A stretch of DNA of 64,000 nucleotides from Microbispora catharanthi (GTDB lineage: Bacteria > Actinomycetota > Actinomycetes > Streptosporangiales > Streptosporangiaceae): contig NZ_VDMA02000002.1 in the NCBI RefSeq assembly GCF_006334915.2, forward strand, positions 310,001-374,000, in the 5' to 3' direction. Below, one piece after another: positions 38,080-48,100 of the stretch. Both the position numbers and the translations under genes were made by a program. Position 1 is the first letter of the stretch. Each line of letters starts with the position of its first letter. The notes under the pieces are model-generated. The model was given only the letters and a program-made list of their open reading frames with translations. It had not been told where the DNA came from and made no database searches.

Positions 38080-38673
38080 TCAGTTCTTACGGCGGGCCGG
38101 AAACGTCCAGAGTCCGTGCACGAGATAGCTCAGCGGCACGTTCACGACGATGACCACCGCCTGCGCCACCATGATCGGAACCCCGGCGAGCTCCACCAGG
38201 AGCGGAACACCCGTGACCGACGCCGCGAGAAAGCCCAGCCCGACGGCGTAGAACCGCAGGTGGCCCAGCACCCAGGACGATCCGGACACGCGGAAGACCA
38301 TCAGCCGATACCACGGATAGACGACGACCGAGGCGGCGAACTGGCTGGTCACGAGCAGGATGAGGTAAGGGACCCGGTGCCCGAGCGCGGCCAGTTGGAC
38401 GCCGAGGATCGCGTAGTAGACCACGGCCGACATCGCGCCGCCGCCCAGGTAGAGCACGCGCCGCCGGTCGAGCGCCACGGACAGGACCCGCCGCGCGAGA
38501 TTACGGCGCGCCGCAGGCGGGCGGCCTCCGGCGTCCGTGCCGCGCCGATCGTCGAAGGGCACGGCCGGCCGGCGATCGTGACGCGGACCGGGACCAGGGC
38601 CGTGACGCCGGGTGGATCCCGGCGCGTGCCCTGACGTGGATTTCGGGGCGAACCCGGCGGCGTTCCGTCCCAC
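38080..38673 (-). CDS. GtrA-family membrane protein
   Basis: 197 aa from the GTG at 38673. The last ~130 residues have four hydrophobic helices in the GtrA pattern (RVLYLGGGAMSAVVYYAILG; VVVYPWYRLMVFR; WTFPARRKN at the end). GtrA proteins are thought to help move undecaprenyl-phosphate-linked sugars across the membrane, often as partner of a GT2 such as the one at 33104-34078. Residues 1-65 are Arg/Pro/Gly-rich and look disordered. A shorter start at GTG 38478 would give a bare 132-aa GtrA, so the N-terminus is uncertain. Confidence 0.8.
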   Translation of the reverse strand: MGRNAAGFAPKSTSGHAPGSTRRHGPGPGPRHDRRPAVPFDDRRGTDAGGRPPAARRNLARRVLSVALDRRRVLYLGGGAMSAVVYYAILGVQLAALGHRVPYLILLVTSQFAASVVVYPWYRLMVFRVSGSSWVLGHLRFYAVGLGFLAASVTGVPLLVELAGVPIMVAQAVVIVVNVPLSYLVHGLWTFPARRKN

Positions 38674-38675
38674 TG

Positions 38676-39830
38676 TCAGCGCACCTCGTAGCCACGCACC
38701 ACGTCGACGACACGAGCCGCGCCGGCCTCGCCGAGACCCGCGAACAGCGGCAGCCGTACGAGCCGGTCCGCGACGTTCTCGGTGACCGGGCAGCCGCCGG
38801 GGGCGGTCCTGCCGTGCCGCAGGCCGGCCGGGGAGCTGTGCAGCGGCTGGTAGTGGAACGCCGCCTGCACGCCGTGCGCCGCGAGGTGGGCGATGAACGC
38901 CTGCCGGTTGCGCAGGTCGGGCAGGAGCAGGTGATAGAGGTGCGCCGGATGCGCGCGGTCGCCGGGAACGGCCGGCTGCGCCACCCCGTTCTCGGCCGCC
39001 CAGTCCGCCAGGCCCTCGTGGTAGTCGCGCCAGACCGCCTGGCGCAGCCGCTGAATCGTGCCGAACGACTCCAGCTGGGCGGTCAGCATGGCGGCCAGGA
39101 CGTCCGAGGGCAGATAGCTCGACCCGATGTCGACCCACTGGTACTTGTCGACCTGTCCCCGGAAGAACCGGCTGCGGTCCGTGCCCTTCTCCCGGATGAT
39201 CTCGGCGCGGGCGGCGAGGGCGGCGTCGTTGACGAGCAGGGCGCCCCCCTCCCCGCACTGCACGTTCTTCGTCGCGTGGAAGCTCTGCGCCGCCATGCAC
39301 CCGAACGACCCGAGGGGCCGCCCCCGGTAGGAGCCGCCCAGCCCGTGCGCGTTGTCCTCGATCAGGGCCAGGCCGTGGCGGCGCGCCACCGCGCCGATCG
39401 CGTCCATCTCGCAGCCCACCCCGGCGTAGTGGACGACCACCACGGCCCTGGTCCGCTCGGTGATCGCGGCCTCGATCAGGCGTTCGTCGATGTTCAGGGT
39501 GTCGGGCCTGCTGTCCACGAACACCGGCACCGCCCCGCGCAGGGCGTAGGCGTTGGCGGTCGACACGAACGTGAACGACGGCATGAGGACCTCGTCGCCG
39601 GGCCGCAGGTCCAGCAGGATCGCCGACATCTCCAGGGCGTGCGTGCACGAGGTCGTCAGCAGGGCGTGGCCGGCGCCGGTCAGTTCGCACAGGAGCCGGC
39701 CGGCCCGCTCGGTGAACGGCCCGTCCCCGCAGGTGGACCCTCGGCGTATCGCCTCAGAGAGGTAGGCGAGTTCGTTGTCCGCGACGTGGGTCCGGTTGAA
39801 GGGGACAGCCTTCAGGCTGGTTGTGCTCAC
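38676..39830 (-). CDS. DegT/DnrJ/EryC1 sugar aminotransferase, WecE-like
   Basis: 384 aa PLP enzyme. The N-terminus VPFNRTHVADNELAYL and the motif STCGDGPFTERAGRLL match WecE/RffA, which aminates dTDP-4-keto-6-deoxyglucose to dTDP-Fuc4N. The PLP lysine lies in SFHATKNVQCGEGG (about Lys188), and LIEDNAHGLGG carries the PLP-contacting acid. The substrate would be provided by RmlA/RmlB encoded about 6.4 kb away. GTG 39830 gives the family's usual N-terminus, although no strong ribosome binding site precedes it. Confidence 0.9.
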   Translation of the reverse strand: MSTTSLKAVPFNRTHVADNELAYLSEAIRRGSTCGDGPFTERAGRLLCELTGAGHALLTTSCTHALEMSAILLDLRPGDEVLMPSFTFVSTANAYALRGAVPVFVDSRPDTLNIDERLIEAAITERTRAVVVVHYAGVGCEMDAIGAVARRHGLALIEDNAHGLGGSYRGRPLGSFGCMAAQSFHATKNVQCGEGGALLVNDAALAARAEIIREKGTDRSRFFRGQVDKYQWVDIGSSYLPSDVLAAMLTAQLESFGTIQRLRQAVWRDYHEGLADWAAENGVAQPAVPGDRAHPAHLYHLLLPDLRNRQAFIAHLAAHGVQAAFHYQPLHSSPAGLRHGRTAPGGCPVTENVADRLVRLPLFAGLGEAGAARVVDVVRGYEVR

Positions 39831-39931
39831 CGCCGTAGTGAACAACGGCCCCGCACCCCCGCCCCGCCGCCGCCGCGCGTGGTTGGCCAATCATGGCGCA
39901 AGCCTTACGACGGGGGCGGGGGCCGGCCGGG

Positions 39932-41059
39932 CTACCTGGCGTTGACGACCTGCACCACCTCGTTCGAGGTGCTGGGTGCGAAGCGCACCCACGCCTCGGC
40001 CTGCGCCGTGAGACCGCCGAGGTAGACGGCGGTGATGTGGTGCTCCCCCACCGACAGCGCCGAGGTCGTGAACGTGGCGGGCGTGTCGGCGCCGGTCTGC
40101 ATTCCCGAGCCGATGACGACGCCGTCGTCCTTGAAGACCACCCTTCCTGCGGGCACCAGCGTGCCGCTGCGGGGACGCACCCGCGCGGTGAACGTGACCG
40201 GGAACTTCGCCTGGGAGGGGTTCGGCGAGGAGGTCAGCTCGGTCGTGGTGGCGGGGTGGAACGGCAGCGTGACGCGGGTCGGCGGCGGGACGACCGCGTT
40301 GATCTCGTTCGCGCCGTCACCGACGTTGTCGGCCTCGGTGGTGCCCTCGATCGTGACCGTGTTGTCGAGGAGGAGGGTCCGTCCGTCGGCGACGGCGCCC
40401 TCCGCGACCTTGATCGAGCCGCGGGCCAGGACGGTGCCGCGGAAGGTGGAGTAGGTCCCGAGGGTGGCGCCCTCGGTGGCCTGCCAGAAGATGTTGTCCG
40501 CCTGTGCCCCGCCCACGAGCATGACGTTGCTGACCCTGGCCGTGGTCAGCGTGCTCGCGCGGAAGATGAAGACCGCGTCCGGGTTCCCCCCGGCGTCGAT
40601 GGTGAGCGTCCCGTCGATGCGGAACGTCCCGTCCGCAGAATCGTAGACGCCCGGGGTCCTGCGGGTTCCGCCGAGCTCGGCGGGCACGGTGACGGAGGGG
40701 CCCCGATCGGAGACGTCGTCGTACGCGGCGGTCGCGTCGGCCATCACCTGCGCCGCCTCGGCGTCACCGGTGTGGATCTCCCCCTCGACCACGCCCGGCG
40801 GGAAACCGGTGACGGTGGTGCCTGGGCTCACGTCGACGTCGCCGGTGATCAGGGTCGCGTTCGCGCTGATGACCGTGCCCGCCGCCAGCACCGCCGTGTG
40901 CTCGGCGGCGCCGAGGTCGACCGGGGGCTGGTCCGCGCTCGCGCGGCCGTCCATCACGACGAGGACGCCCGCGATCAGGGCGGCGACGAGGGCCGCGTAC
41001 AACCACACCGCGGTGGCGCCGCGTGGGAGAAACCGGCGGTGACCGGCGACTGCCGCCAT
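39932..41059 (-). CDS. Secreted DUF3494 (ice-binding-like) protein with Ig-like domain
   Basis: 375 aa. A membrane-spanning or signal segment (about 17-37) ends near ASA. Residues about 50-240 follow the DUF3494 ice-binding-protein pattern: TAVLAAGTVISANATLITGD, DVSPGTTVTGFPPG, GGTRRTPGVYDS, DAVFIFRASTLTTA and FRGTVLARGSI. An Ig-like module of the tandem-repeat type follows (PTRVTLPFHPATTTELTSS ... GEHHITAVYLGG). ATG 41059 has AGGAGGA upstream. DUF3494 proteins bind ice in polar microbes, but many relatives in other bacteria are surface adhesins of unknown ligand. It is related to the neighbour at 41241-43301. Confidence 0.85.
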   Translation of the reverse strand: MAAVAGHRRFLPRGATAVWLYAALVAALIAGVLVVMDGRASADQPPVDLGAAEHTAVLAAGTVISANATLITGDVDVSPGTTVTGFPPGVVEGEIHTGDAEAAQVMADATAAYDDVSDRGPSVTVPAELGGTRRTPGVYDSADGTFRIDGTLTIDAGGNPDAVFIFRASTLTTARVSNVMLVGGAQADNIFWQATEGATLGTYSTFRGTVLARGSIKVAEGAVADGRTLLLDNTVTIEGTTEADNVGDGANEINAVVPPPTRVTLPFHPATTTELTSSPNPSQAKFPVTFTARVRPRSGTLVPAGRVVFKDDGVVIGSGMQTGADTPATFTTSALSVGEHHITAVYLGGLTAQAEAWVRFAPSTSNEVVQVVNAR

Positions 41060-41240
41060 GAGAGGACTCCTCCTTCTCGGGATCCGGCCGTGCCGCGTGA
41101 TCGGCCCGGACGGGTCGATCGGCGGGACGCGGCGGCCTGCCCGCGGGTAAGCATTGGGTAAGGGACCCGGCAGGGGCGCGGCCGGACACCGGGCGGAGGC
41201 GTTTCGTTGCCCGTTCTTTGCCCGGCGCCGGCCGTTCCGT

Positions 41241-43301
41241 TCAGCCCTGCTGGAACACGACGTCGACCCAGTAGTTCGACGAGCGGAAGCTGCTGGCCGG
41301 GAAGGTGTCGGTGGCGCTGTAGGCGTACACCCCGTTGCCGCCCGACGCGCTGTCGGAGGGCGCGGTCAGGGGTCCGTTGCTGCGCGGCGAGGTGAAGTAC
41401 GGCCTGGTCAGCGAGTAGCGCCCCGAGGTGTGGTACGAGACGACATAGGTGGTGCCCGCGGTGATGGGAACGGGATCGGGGAAGTCGACCTGCTGCCACC
41501 CGCTGGCGGTCTCGTTCGTGAAGGTCGCGGTCGCCAGTTGCGTGCCGCCGGCCGTCCACAGGCTGCCGACGTGGGTCCCGGTGTTCTGCGGGCCCTTGTA
41601 GAACCGGACGCCGGTGACCAGGCCGCCGGTCGCGGAGGTGAACTTCACGCCGAGCACCGCGTCCTGGTCGTCGGGCTGGTTGGCGACCGCGGGGGTATCG
41701 GTGTTGTCCCAGAGCGTCTGCGAGGGAGTGAACATCACGTCGACCCAGTAGTTCGACGCCCGGTAGCTGCTGGTCGGGAAGGTGTCGGTGGCGCTGTAGG
41801 CGTACACCCCGTTGCCGCCCGACGCGCTGTCGGAGGGCGCGGTCAGGGGTCCGTTGGTGTACTGCACGGCGAAGTACGGCCGGTTCATCGCGTAGAAGCC
41901 GGACGTGGTGTGGTACGACGCGATGTACGTGGTGCCGGAGCTGATGGCGACGGGGTTGGGGAAGTCCATCCGCTGCCACCCGGTGGCCGTCTCGTTCGTG
42001 AAGGTCACGGTGGCGAGCTTCTGGCCGCCGGCCGTCCATAAGCTGCCGGTGTGGGTCCCGGTGTTCTGCGGGCCCTTGTAGAACCGGATGCCCGTGATCA
42101 CGCCGTCCACCGCCGGCTGGAACTTCACGCCGACCACCACGGCCTGCGGATCGTTCCGTGACGCCTGGTCGGGGGTCACGCTGTCGCTCCACAGACTGAC
42201 GCTGGACACGCTCTGCACCAGTTCCGGCGATGTGCTCGGGGCGAAGTGGATGACCTCCTCGCCGTTGAAGGTGTCGCCGCCGAGGTAGACGGCCGTGATC
42301 CGGTGCTGCCCGGCGGCGAGGCTCGACGTGGTGAGCCTGGCGGGATGCCCGTCGTCGTGGTAGTCGGTGCCGATGACCGTCGTCCCGTCCTTGAACGCCA
42401 CGTAGCCCGCGGGGACGATCGACCCGGACTGCGCCTGGACGTTGGCCGTGAAGGTCACCGCGTCACCCGTGTCGGACGGGTTGAGCGAGGAGGTCAGGGT
42501 CGTGGTCGTGGGCGGGTTGTTCGGCACCGTCACGCGGGTGGCCGGGGGGCTCGTGGTGCCCTGCAGGCCGATCGTGTTGTTGAGCGAGAACAGCCGTCCG
42601 TACACCGCGGCGCCCGAGCTCACCGACACCGCGCCGGAGGCGAGTACGTTCCCGCGGAAGGTGCAGAACGTGCCCAGCGACGCGGTGCCCGTGAGCTGCC
42701 AGTACACGTTGTCTTCCTGGGCGCCGTTGATCAGGGCGATGTTGCTCACCCCGGCGGCGGTGAGGGTGGAGCCCCGGAAGACGAAGACGGCGCCGGGGTC
42801 GGCCTGCGCGTCGAGCGTGAGCGTGCCGTTGATCGTGAAGGGGCCGCTGCTGGAGTCGTAGACGCCGGGGGTCCTGGTCGTCCCGCCGAGGGCGGGCGGG
42901 ATCGTGGCGTCCGAGGACATGGCGGCGATGGCGTTGTACGCGTCGACCACGTCGGCCTTCGCACCCGCGGCGGCGGCGCCGGTCCGGATGGAGCCGCTCA
43001 CGGTGCCCGGCGGGAAGCCGGTCACCGTGGTCCCCGGGCTCACCCCGAGGTCTCCGGTGATCGAGGTGAGGTTCGTGTTCGTCACCGACGTCCCCGCCAG
43101 CACCGCGTAGGTGTCGGCGTCGCCGACGGTCAGGGACGGGTCGGCGCTCGCGCCTCCGGGGATCGCGACCCCCAGTGCGAGGACGGCGAGCAGAGCCGTG
43201 AGGGTGGCCGAGAGGCGGCGCCGGACGGTTCCGCCGCGGCGTCCGCCACCCGTCTTCCGCGGGGCGGGCTCCCGCCCGCGTTTCATCGCGTTGCCATTCA
43301 T
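41241..43301 (-). CDS. Secreted multidomain protein: DUF3494, Ig-like, two DUF4082 repeats
   Basis: 686 aa. It has a long basic n-region and a signal core (31-50) with cleavage near ASA-D. Next comes a DUF3494 domain (about 62-250: TYAVLAGTSVTNTNLTSITG, GVSPGTTVTGFPPG, GAVFVFRGSTLTAAG), then an Ig-like module (about 265-365), and two DUF4082 repeats of about 159 residues each (371-529 and 530-686). Both repeats have the signatures GIRFYKGPQNTGTH, GSLWTAGG, TFTNETA-GWQ and NGPLTAPSDSASGGNG. The repeats share long identical DNA. ATG 43301 has GAAAGG upstream. Likely an extracellular or wall-associated binding protein; ligand unknown. Confidence 0.88.
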   Translation of the reverse strand: MNGNAMKRGREPAPRKTGGGRRGGTVRRRLSATLTALLAVLALGVAIPGGASADPSLTVGDADTYAVLAGTSVTNTNLTSITGDLGVSPGTTVTGFPPGTVSGSIRTGAAAAGAKADVVDAYNAIAAMSSDATIPPALGGTTRTPGVYDSSSGPFTINGTLTLDAQADPGAVFVFRGSTLTAAGVSNIALINGAQEDNVYWQLTGTASLGTFCTFRGNVLASGAVSVSSGAAVYGRLFSLNNTIGLQGTTSPPATRVTVPNNPPTTTTLTSSLNPSDTGDAVTFTANVQAQSGSIVPAGYVAFKDGTTVIGTDYHDDGHPARLTTSSLAAGQHRITAVYLGGDTFNGEEVIHFAPSTSPELVQSVSSVSLWSDSVTPDQASRNDPQAVVVGVKFQPAVDGVITGIRFYKGPQNTGTHTGSLWTAGGQKLATVTFTNETATGWQRMDFPNPVAISSGTTYIASYHTTSGFYAMNRPYFAVQYTNGPLTAPSDSASGGNGVYAYSATDTFPTSSYRASNYWVDVMFTPSQTLWDNTDTPAVANQPDDQDAVLGVKFTSATGGLVTGVRFYKGPQNTGTHVGSLWTAGGTQLATATFTNETASGWQQVDFPDPVPITAGTTYVVSYHTSGRYSLTRPYFTSPRSNGPLTAPSDSASGGNGVYAYSATDTFPASSFRSSNYWVDVVFQQG
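41298..41856 (-). repeat. 82-bp identical direct repeat encoding part of the two DUF4082 modules
   Basis: Positions 41298-41379 and 41775-41856 are identical over 82 bp, offset by 477 bp (159 codons, in frame). They encode the SNGPLT-like to TDTFP region of each module. Flanking sequence is similar but not identical. Confidence 0.9.
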
Positions 43302-43660
43302 TTTCCGACCTTTCTCGCGTAACCGGACGAATGCCACATAACCATGCGCGTCGCAGCGGACTTTCTATGCGAATCGACTCGCGGAGCCGACAGATGCGAT
43401 GCGCAAACGATGACGCGAAGAAGGCCGTCACGGAATGGGTGATTGCCTCGCCGATGAAGAGGATCTATGCGCGGGCGAAAAAGATCTACGAAATGCCCGC
43501 TCGGGTTGGATAGTACTCCAGGGCCTTCGGAGTTTCCATACGGTGCGCTCCCTTTGCTGCGTCCGCCTCGCCTTTCATCGCATTTCCAGATAAGCGAATC
43601 GCCTTTTCCGCCCTCGACGTTCCGACGGGCCGAGCGGGAGCGCCGCCCGGCCCCGGACGG
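43302..43660 (-). promoter_or_regulatory. Intergenic region upstream of the DUF3494/DUF4082 gene
   Basis: 359 bp between two minus-strand genes, with lower GC than its surroundings. It should hold the promoter of the downstream secreted protein. Short open frames exist on both strands (for example 43331-43513 plus) but have no recognisable features or ribosome binding sites. I see no clear operator or hairpin. Confidence 0.35.
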
Positions 43661-44848
43661 TCAGGACAGGACGGTGAACGGACGGCAGTTGCCCGGCCAG
43701 GCGGGGACACCGCCGGTGCCCGGCGCCGGGAAGACCGTGCACCGGGTCTGCGCCACCCGATCCGCGGCGGCCACGGTCACGTACAGGTCGTTGCCCGTGC
43801 CCGCGAGCTCGGCGTCCACCGAGACGGCCAGCACGCCGCCGGGGTAGCCCGCGACGTGGGACAGGTCGTACCAGGTGTTCGTACGGGGATCCCGGACCAG
43901 GGTCCTGCCGTCACCGGGGACGCGGCCGAGGAACGTCAGGAGCGAGCCTGGATTGCCGACGAACGAGCTCGAGTCCACGCTCGTCGTGGGGCCGGCGGGC
44001 CCCGCGGGGCCGGGCGGCCCGGCCTGTCCCGCCGGTCCGGCCGGTCCCTGAGGTCCTGCGGGACCCGCGGGCCCGGGTGGTCCTTCCGGCCCGGTCTTTC
44101 CCTCGGGTCCTTCCGGTCCTGCGGGTCCGGCCTTTCCCTCCGGTCCTTCCGGACCTCTCTGCCCTTCCGGCCCGGGTGGCCCCTGCGGCCCCCGCTCGCC
44201 GGTCTCCCCCGCCGGCCCGGCCGGGCCCGCGGCTCCCCGCTCGCCGGACGAGCCGAACGGCACGAACGGACCGGCAGGCCCGCCGGCTCCGGACAGCCAG
44301 GGCGGCGCGGACATGAAGGGCCCGGCGACTCCACTCGATTCGCGGGGCCCGCCGTCGTCGTCCCCCAGAGGTACGGCTGCCGCGGGGCCGGCCGGCCGCA
44401 CCGGCGCGGCGGCCTTCGTCGCCCCCGGCGGCGCTGACGGCGGAGCGGCGGCGACGCCTTCTCCGGCCTCGTCGTCCCACGGCCAGGGCGGCGCGGCGAA
44501 CGTGTCGGTGGTCCCTCCCCGTGCGCCCCGCCCGCCCGTCGCGCGTGCGCCCCGCGGCGCGCACGACCGCTTCTTCGCCTTCTTCGCGCCGCGGTTCGCC
44601 GACCCGTGCGGACGCCCGGACCCGGGACCGCATTCCGTGTCCGCCTTCGGCCCTCGCGGGCCGTGGCCGAGGGTCGCGGACGCGGTCACGCTCGCCGTGA
44701 CGCCCGCGCCGGCCGGAGCGGACAGCGCCATGACTCCGCCGGCGACCACCCCGGCGACCACCGTGGCGACCACCGTGGCGACGGCACGGCGCAGTGCGCC
44801 CGTCCCGCCGGGCGACCGCCACGTCGCCCCACTTTCCCGAGGATTCAC
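43661..44848 (-). CDS. Secreted collagen-like protein (Gly-X-Y repeat)
   Basis: 395 aa from GTG 44848 (GGAAGGA upstream). A signal/membrane segment of alternating Val/Ala (about 20-42) is followed by a low-complexity Ala/Pro/Gly region with WPWDDE and PPWLSGAGG. An uninterrupted collagen-like run of 30 Gly-X-Y triplets occupies about residues 199-288 ([23 protein letters not shown]). The C-terminal ~100 residues are globular, with one cysteine pair (RCTVFP ... PGNCRPF) and could be the trimerisation or binding head. Many triplets are Gly-Pro-Ala or Gly-Pro-Glu, and Lys/Glu/Gln pairs provide the stabilisation used by bacterial collagens without hydroxyproline. Confidence 0.85.
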   Translation of the reverse strand: MNPRESGATWRSPGGTGALRRAVATVVATVVAGVVAGGVMALSAPAGAGVTASVTASATLGHGPRGPKADTECGPGSGRPHGSANRGAKKAKKRSCAPRGARATGGRGARGGTTDTFAAPPWPWDDEAGEGVAAAPPSAPPGATKAAAPVRPAGPAAAVPLGDDDGGPRESSGVAGPFMSAPPWLSGAGGPAGPFVPFGSSGERGAAGPAGPAGETGERGPQGPPGPEGQRGPEGPEGKAGPAGPEGPEGKTGPEGPPGPAGPAGPQGPAGPAGQAGPPGPAGPAGPTTSVDSSSFVGNPGSLLTFLGRVPGDGRTLVRDPRTNTWYDLSHVAGYPGGVLAVSVDAELAGTGNDLYVTVAAADRVAQTRCTVFPAPGTGGVPAWPGNCRPFTVLS

Positions 44849-45193
44849 GCGAACCCGTCCTTCCAGTGAGAAATCCAGCTTCTGATGCCCACTCCCGGGC
44901 CGGCGCGAAATCCCGGCGGAATCTTTTCCCGGGTAAACCGCCACGCGGGTGTTCCGGCCGCCGGACGGCCGGGGCGCGCCGATTTCACACGCATCCCTCG
45001 CCCCGCTCTTTGACGGCGGTTTACCCGGCCCCGCGCCGGCGGCGCGCACAGAGCGCGCGAAATGCGAAACGGCATCCGCCCTGCAGGGAACTCTCCGCTT
45101 CTGCGCATGTCGCCGGGCGAAATTCGGTCACCGCTATCCTTCGCTAGCCGTCCTCAGCTTAAGGCGTTCCGTCGCGCGAACCAGAGGTTGTAC
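44849..45193. promoter_or_regulatory. Divergent control region between two secreted-protein genes
   Basis: 345 bp between the collagen-like gene (minus) and the dimethylformamidase-like gene (plus). Both start codons face outward, so promoters for both must lie here, which would allow shared control. No convincing gene, operator or -10/-35 pair could be recognised. Confidence 0.35.
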
Positions 45194-48100
45194 ATGCCAG
45201 GCGAATGGAAAACAATCGGCGCTGCCCGGAAAACAGGATTTCCCCGCACCGCGCGTATCTTCGGCACCGTCATGACGGCCGCGACCGTCCTGCTCGCCAC
45301 AGCCTGGGCGCCGGTGTCCGCCGAAGACTCCGCCGAAGACCTGGGCCAGAGCGATGTGAAGATCGTAGGCACGCACCCCTCCGGCTCGCCGCAGGGCACG
45401 CCCACGCCCGACGCCAAGGTTTCCCCGCAGCACACCACAGACGCCACCACGAGCGGCCCCACGCGGGCCCCGCGCCTCGGCGGCTGGCGGCGCCTGCGTC
45501 TCGGCCACGGCCGGGCATCCCGTCAGACGTGCCCGCCGGGGTCGATCATCTGCGTCGAGAACAGCCTGCCGGGCAGTCCGCCCTCCGAGTGGGACGTGCC
45601 CGGTGCGGGCAGCCCGACGATCACCGGCTACGCCACCCAGATGAGCGTCAACGCGGGACAGACCCAGCAGTTCAAGGTGAACGCCCCCTCGATCACCTCC
45701 TACCGGATCGACATCTACCGGGTCGGTTACTACAGCGGCCTGGGCGCGCGGAAGATCGCCACCGTCAACCCCTCGGTCCCGCTGCCGCAGTCGCAGCCGG
45801 CCTGCCTCAACGACACGGCGACGGGACTGGTCGACTGCGACAACTGGAGCGTCTCGGCGTCCTGGGCCGTCCCGGCCGACGCCGTCTCCGGCGTCTACCT
45901 CGCGAACTTCGTCCGTACGGACGGCACAAGCGGCGTCAGCCAGAACATCTTCGTCGTCAGGAACGACGCGCGTAATTCCGACATCCTCGTGCAGACCTCC
46001 GACGCGACCTGGCAGGCGTACAACACCTACGGCGGCAACAGCCTGTACAAGGGCCTGCCCGTGGGCCGCGCCTTCAAGGTCAGCTACAACCGCCCGGTCA
46101 TCACCCGCGCCGGATGGCCGGAGACCTATTTCTTCAACGCCGAATACCCGATGATCAGATGGCTGGAGTCCAACAGCTACGACGTGAGCTACACCAGCAG
46201 CGTCGACACGGTGACCAGCGGCTCCCAACTGCTCAACCACAAGGTGTTCTTCTCCTCGGGGCACGCGGAGTACTGGTCGTCGGAGATGCGCGACAACGTC
46301 GTCAACGCCAAGAACAAGGGCGTGAGCATCGCCTTTTTCACCGGCAACGAGATGTTCTGGAAGACGAGGTGGGAAAGCAGCATCGCCCCCTCGGCGACCC
46401 CGAACCGGACGCTGGTCTGCTACAAGGAGACCGTCGCCAACATGAAGATCGACCCGAGTCCCACCTGGACCGGGACCTGGCGGGATCCGCGATTCGCCCA
46501 GCCGCCCAACGGCGGTTATCCGGAGAACGCCCTGACCGGGACGCTCTTCATGATCAACGGCAACGTCAACAACGCGATCACCGTTCCGGCGGAGTACGCC
46601 CCGATGCGCCTGTGGCGCAACACCTCGGTCGCGAACCTGCAGCCCGGGCAGGTCGCCACGTTCCCCAACGGGACGCTCGGCTACGAGTGGGACGAGGCGC
46701 CCGACAACGACTTCGCTCCGGCGGGGCTGGTGCTGCTCTCCCGCACCACTCTGGCCAGCCCCAACAAGTTCCTGCTCGACTTCGGCGCGACGTACGGCGC
46801 CGGGGTCGCCACGCACAGCCTCGTCCTCTACCGCGACCCGAGCGGCGCGTACGTCTTCGGCGCGGGGACCATCCAGTGGTCGTGGGGGCTGGACGCCGTC
46901 CACGACCGGCCGGGCACGCCGACCGACATCCGGATGCAGCAGGCGACCGTCAACCTGCTCGCCGACATGCGGGTGCAGCCGGCCACCCTGCAGGCGGGTC
47001 TGGTGCCGGCCACGCCGTCGGCCGACACCTCTCCCCCGACCTCGACGATCACCACCCCGTCGAGCGGCGCCTCGGTGCCGGGCGGCACCACCGTGACGAT
47101 CTCGGGGACCGCCTCCGACACCGGAGGCGGCGTCGTGGCGGGCGTCGAGGTGTCGGTCGACGGCGGCACCACGTGGCATCGGGCGACCGGCCGGACCAAC
47201 TGGCAGTACGCGTGGACGACGACCAGCAACCAGGGCCCGGTCACGATCCAGTCCCGTGCCGTCGACGACATCGGCAACGTCCAGCGCACCCCGGCCAGCA
47301 GGTCGGCGACCGTCAACGCGGGATGCCCGTGCTCCATCTGGTCCCCGGACACCGTGCCCGCCACCATCACCAAGGACGACAGGCAGCCCGTCGAGCTCGG
47401 CGTCCGGTTCCGCGTGCGGACCCCCGGCTACATCTCCGGGATCAGGTTCTACAAGGGACCGCTGAACACGGGGACGCACGTCGGCAGCCTGTGGACCAAC
47501 ACCGGTCAGTTGCTGGCGCAGGCGACCTTCACCGACGAGACGGCGAGCGGGTGGCAGCAGGTCAGCTTCTCGACGCCCGTGCCGGTGAACAACGACGTCA
47601 CCTACGTCGCCTCTTATCACACCAACACCGGGAACTACTCCGTCAACCGGGACTACTTCGTCACGCAGTACTCCAACGGCCTCATCACCGGACTGGCGGA
47701 CGGCGCCGACGGCGGCAACGGGCTCTACACCTACAGCAAGACGAGCACGTTCCCGACCAGCACCTACCGGGCCAGCAACGCATGGGTCGACGTGGTCTAC
47801 TCGCAGGCGACCACGCTGTGGGACGAGTCGGCGACGCCGGACGTCATCGCCCAGCCCGACAACAAGGCGGTCACGCTCGGCGTCAAGTTCCAGTCCTCCG
47901 TCTCGGGCGCCATCCGGGGGATCCGGTTCTACAAGAGCACCCAGAACACGGGTGTCCACGTCGGCAGCCTGTGGACGACCGACGGCCAGCTGCTGGCGAG
48001 CGTGACGTTCACCAACGAGACGCCGTCCGGGTGGCAGCAGGCCCTCTTCTCCACACCCGTGAACGTCACGCCGGGCACCACCTACATCGCGTCGTACTTC

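Noticed and set aside
43331..43513. Small plus-strand open frame (60 aa) upstream of the DUF3494/DUF4082 gene
   Set aside because: No ribosome binding site and no features; the stretch is better read as a promoter region.
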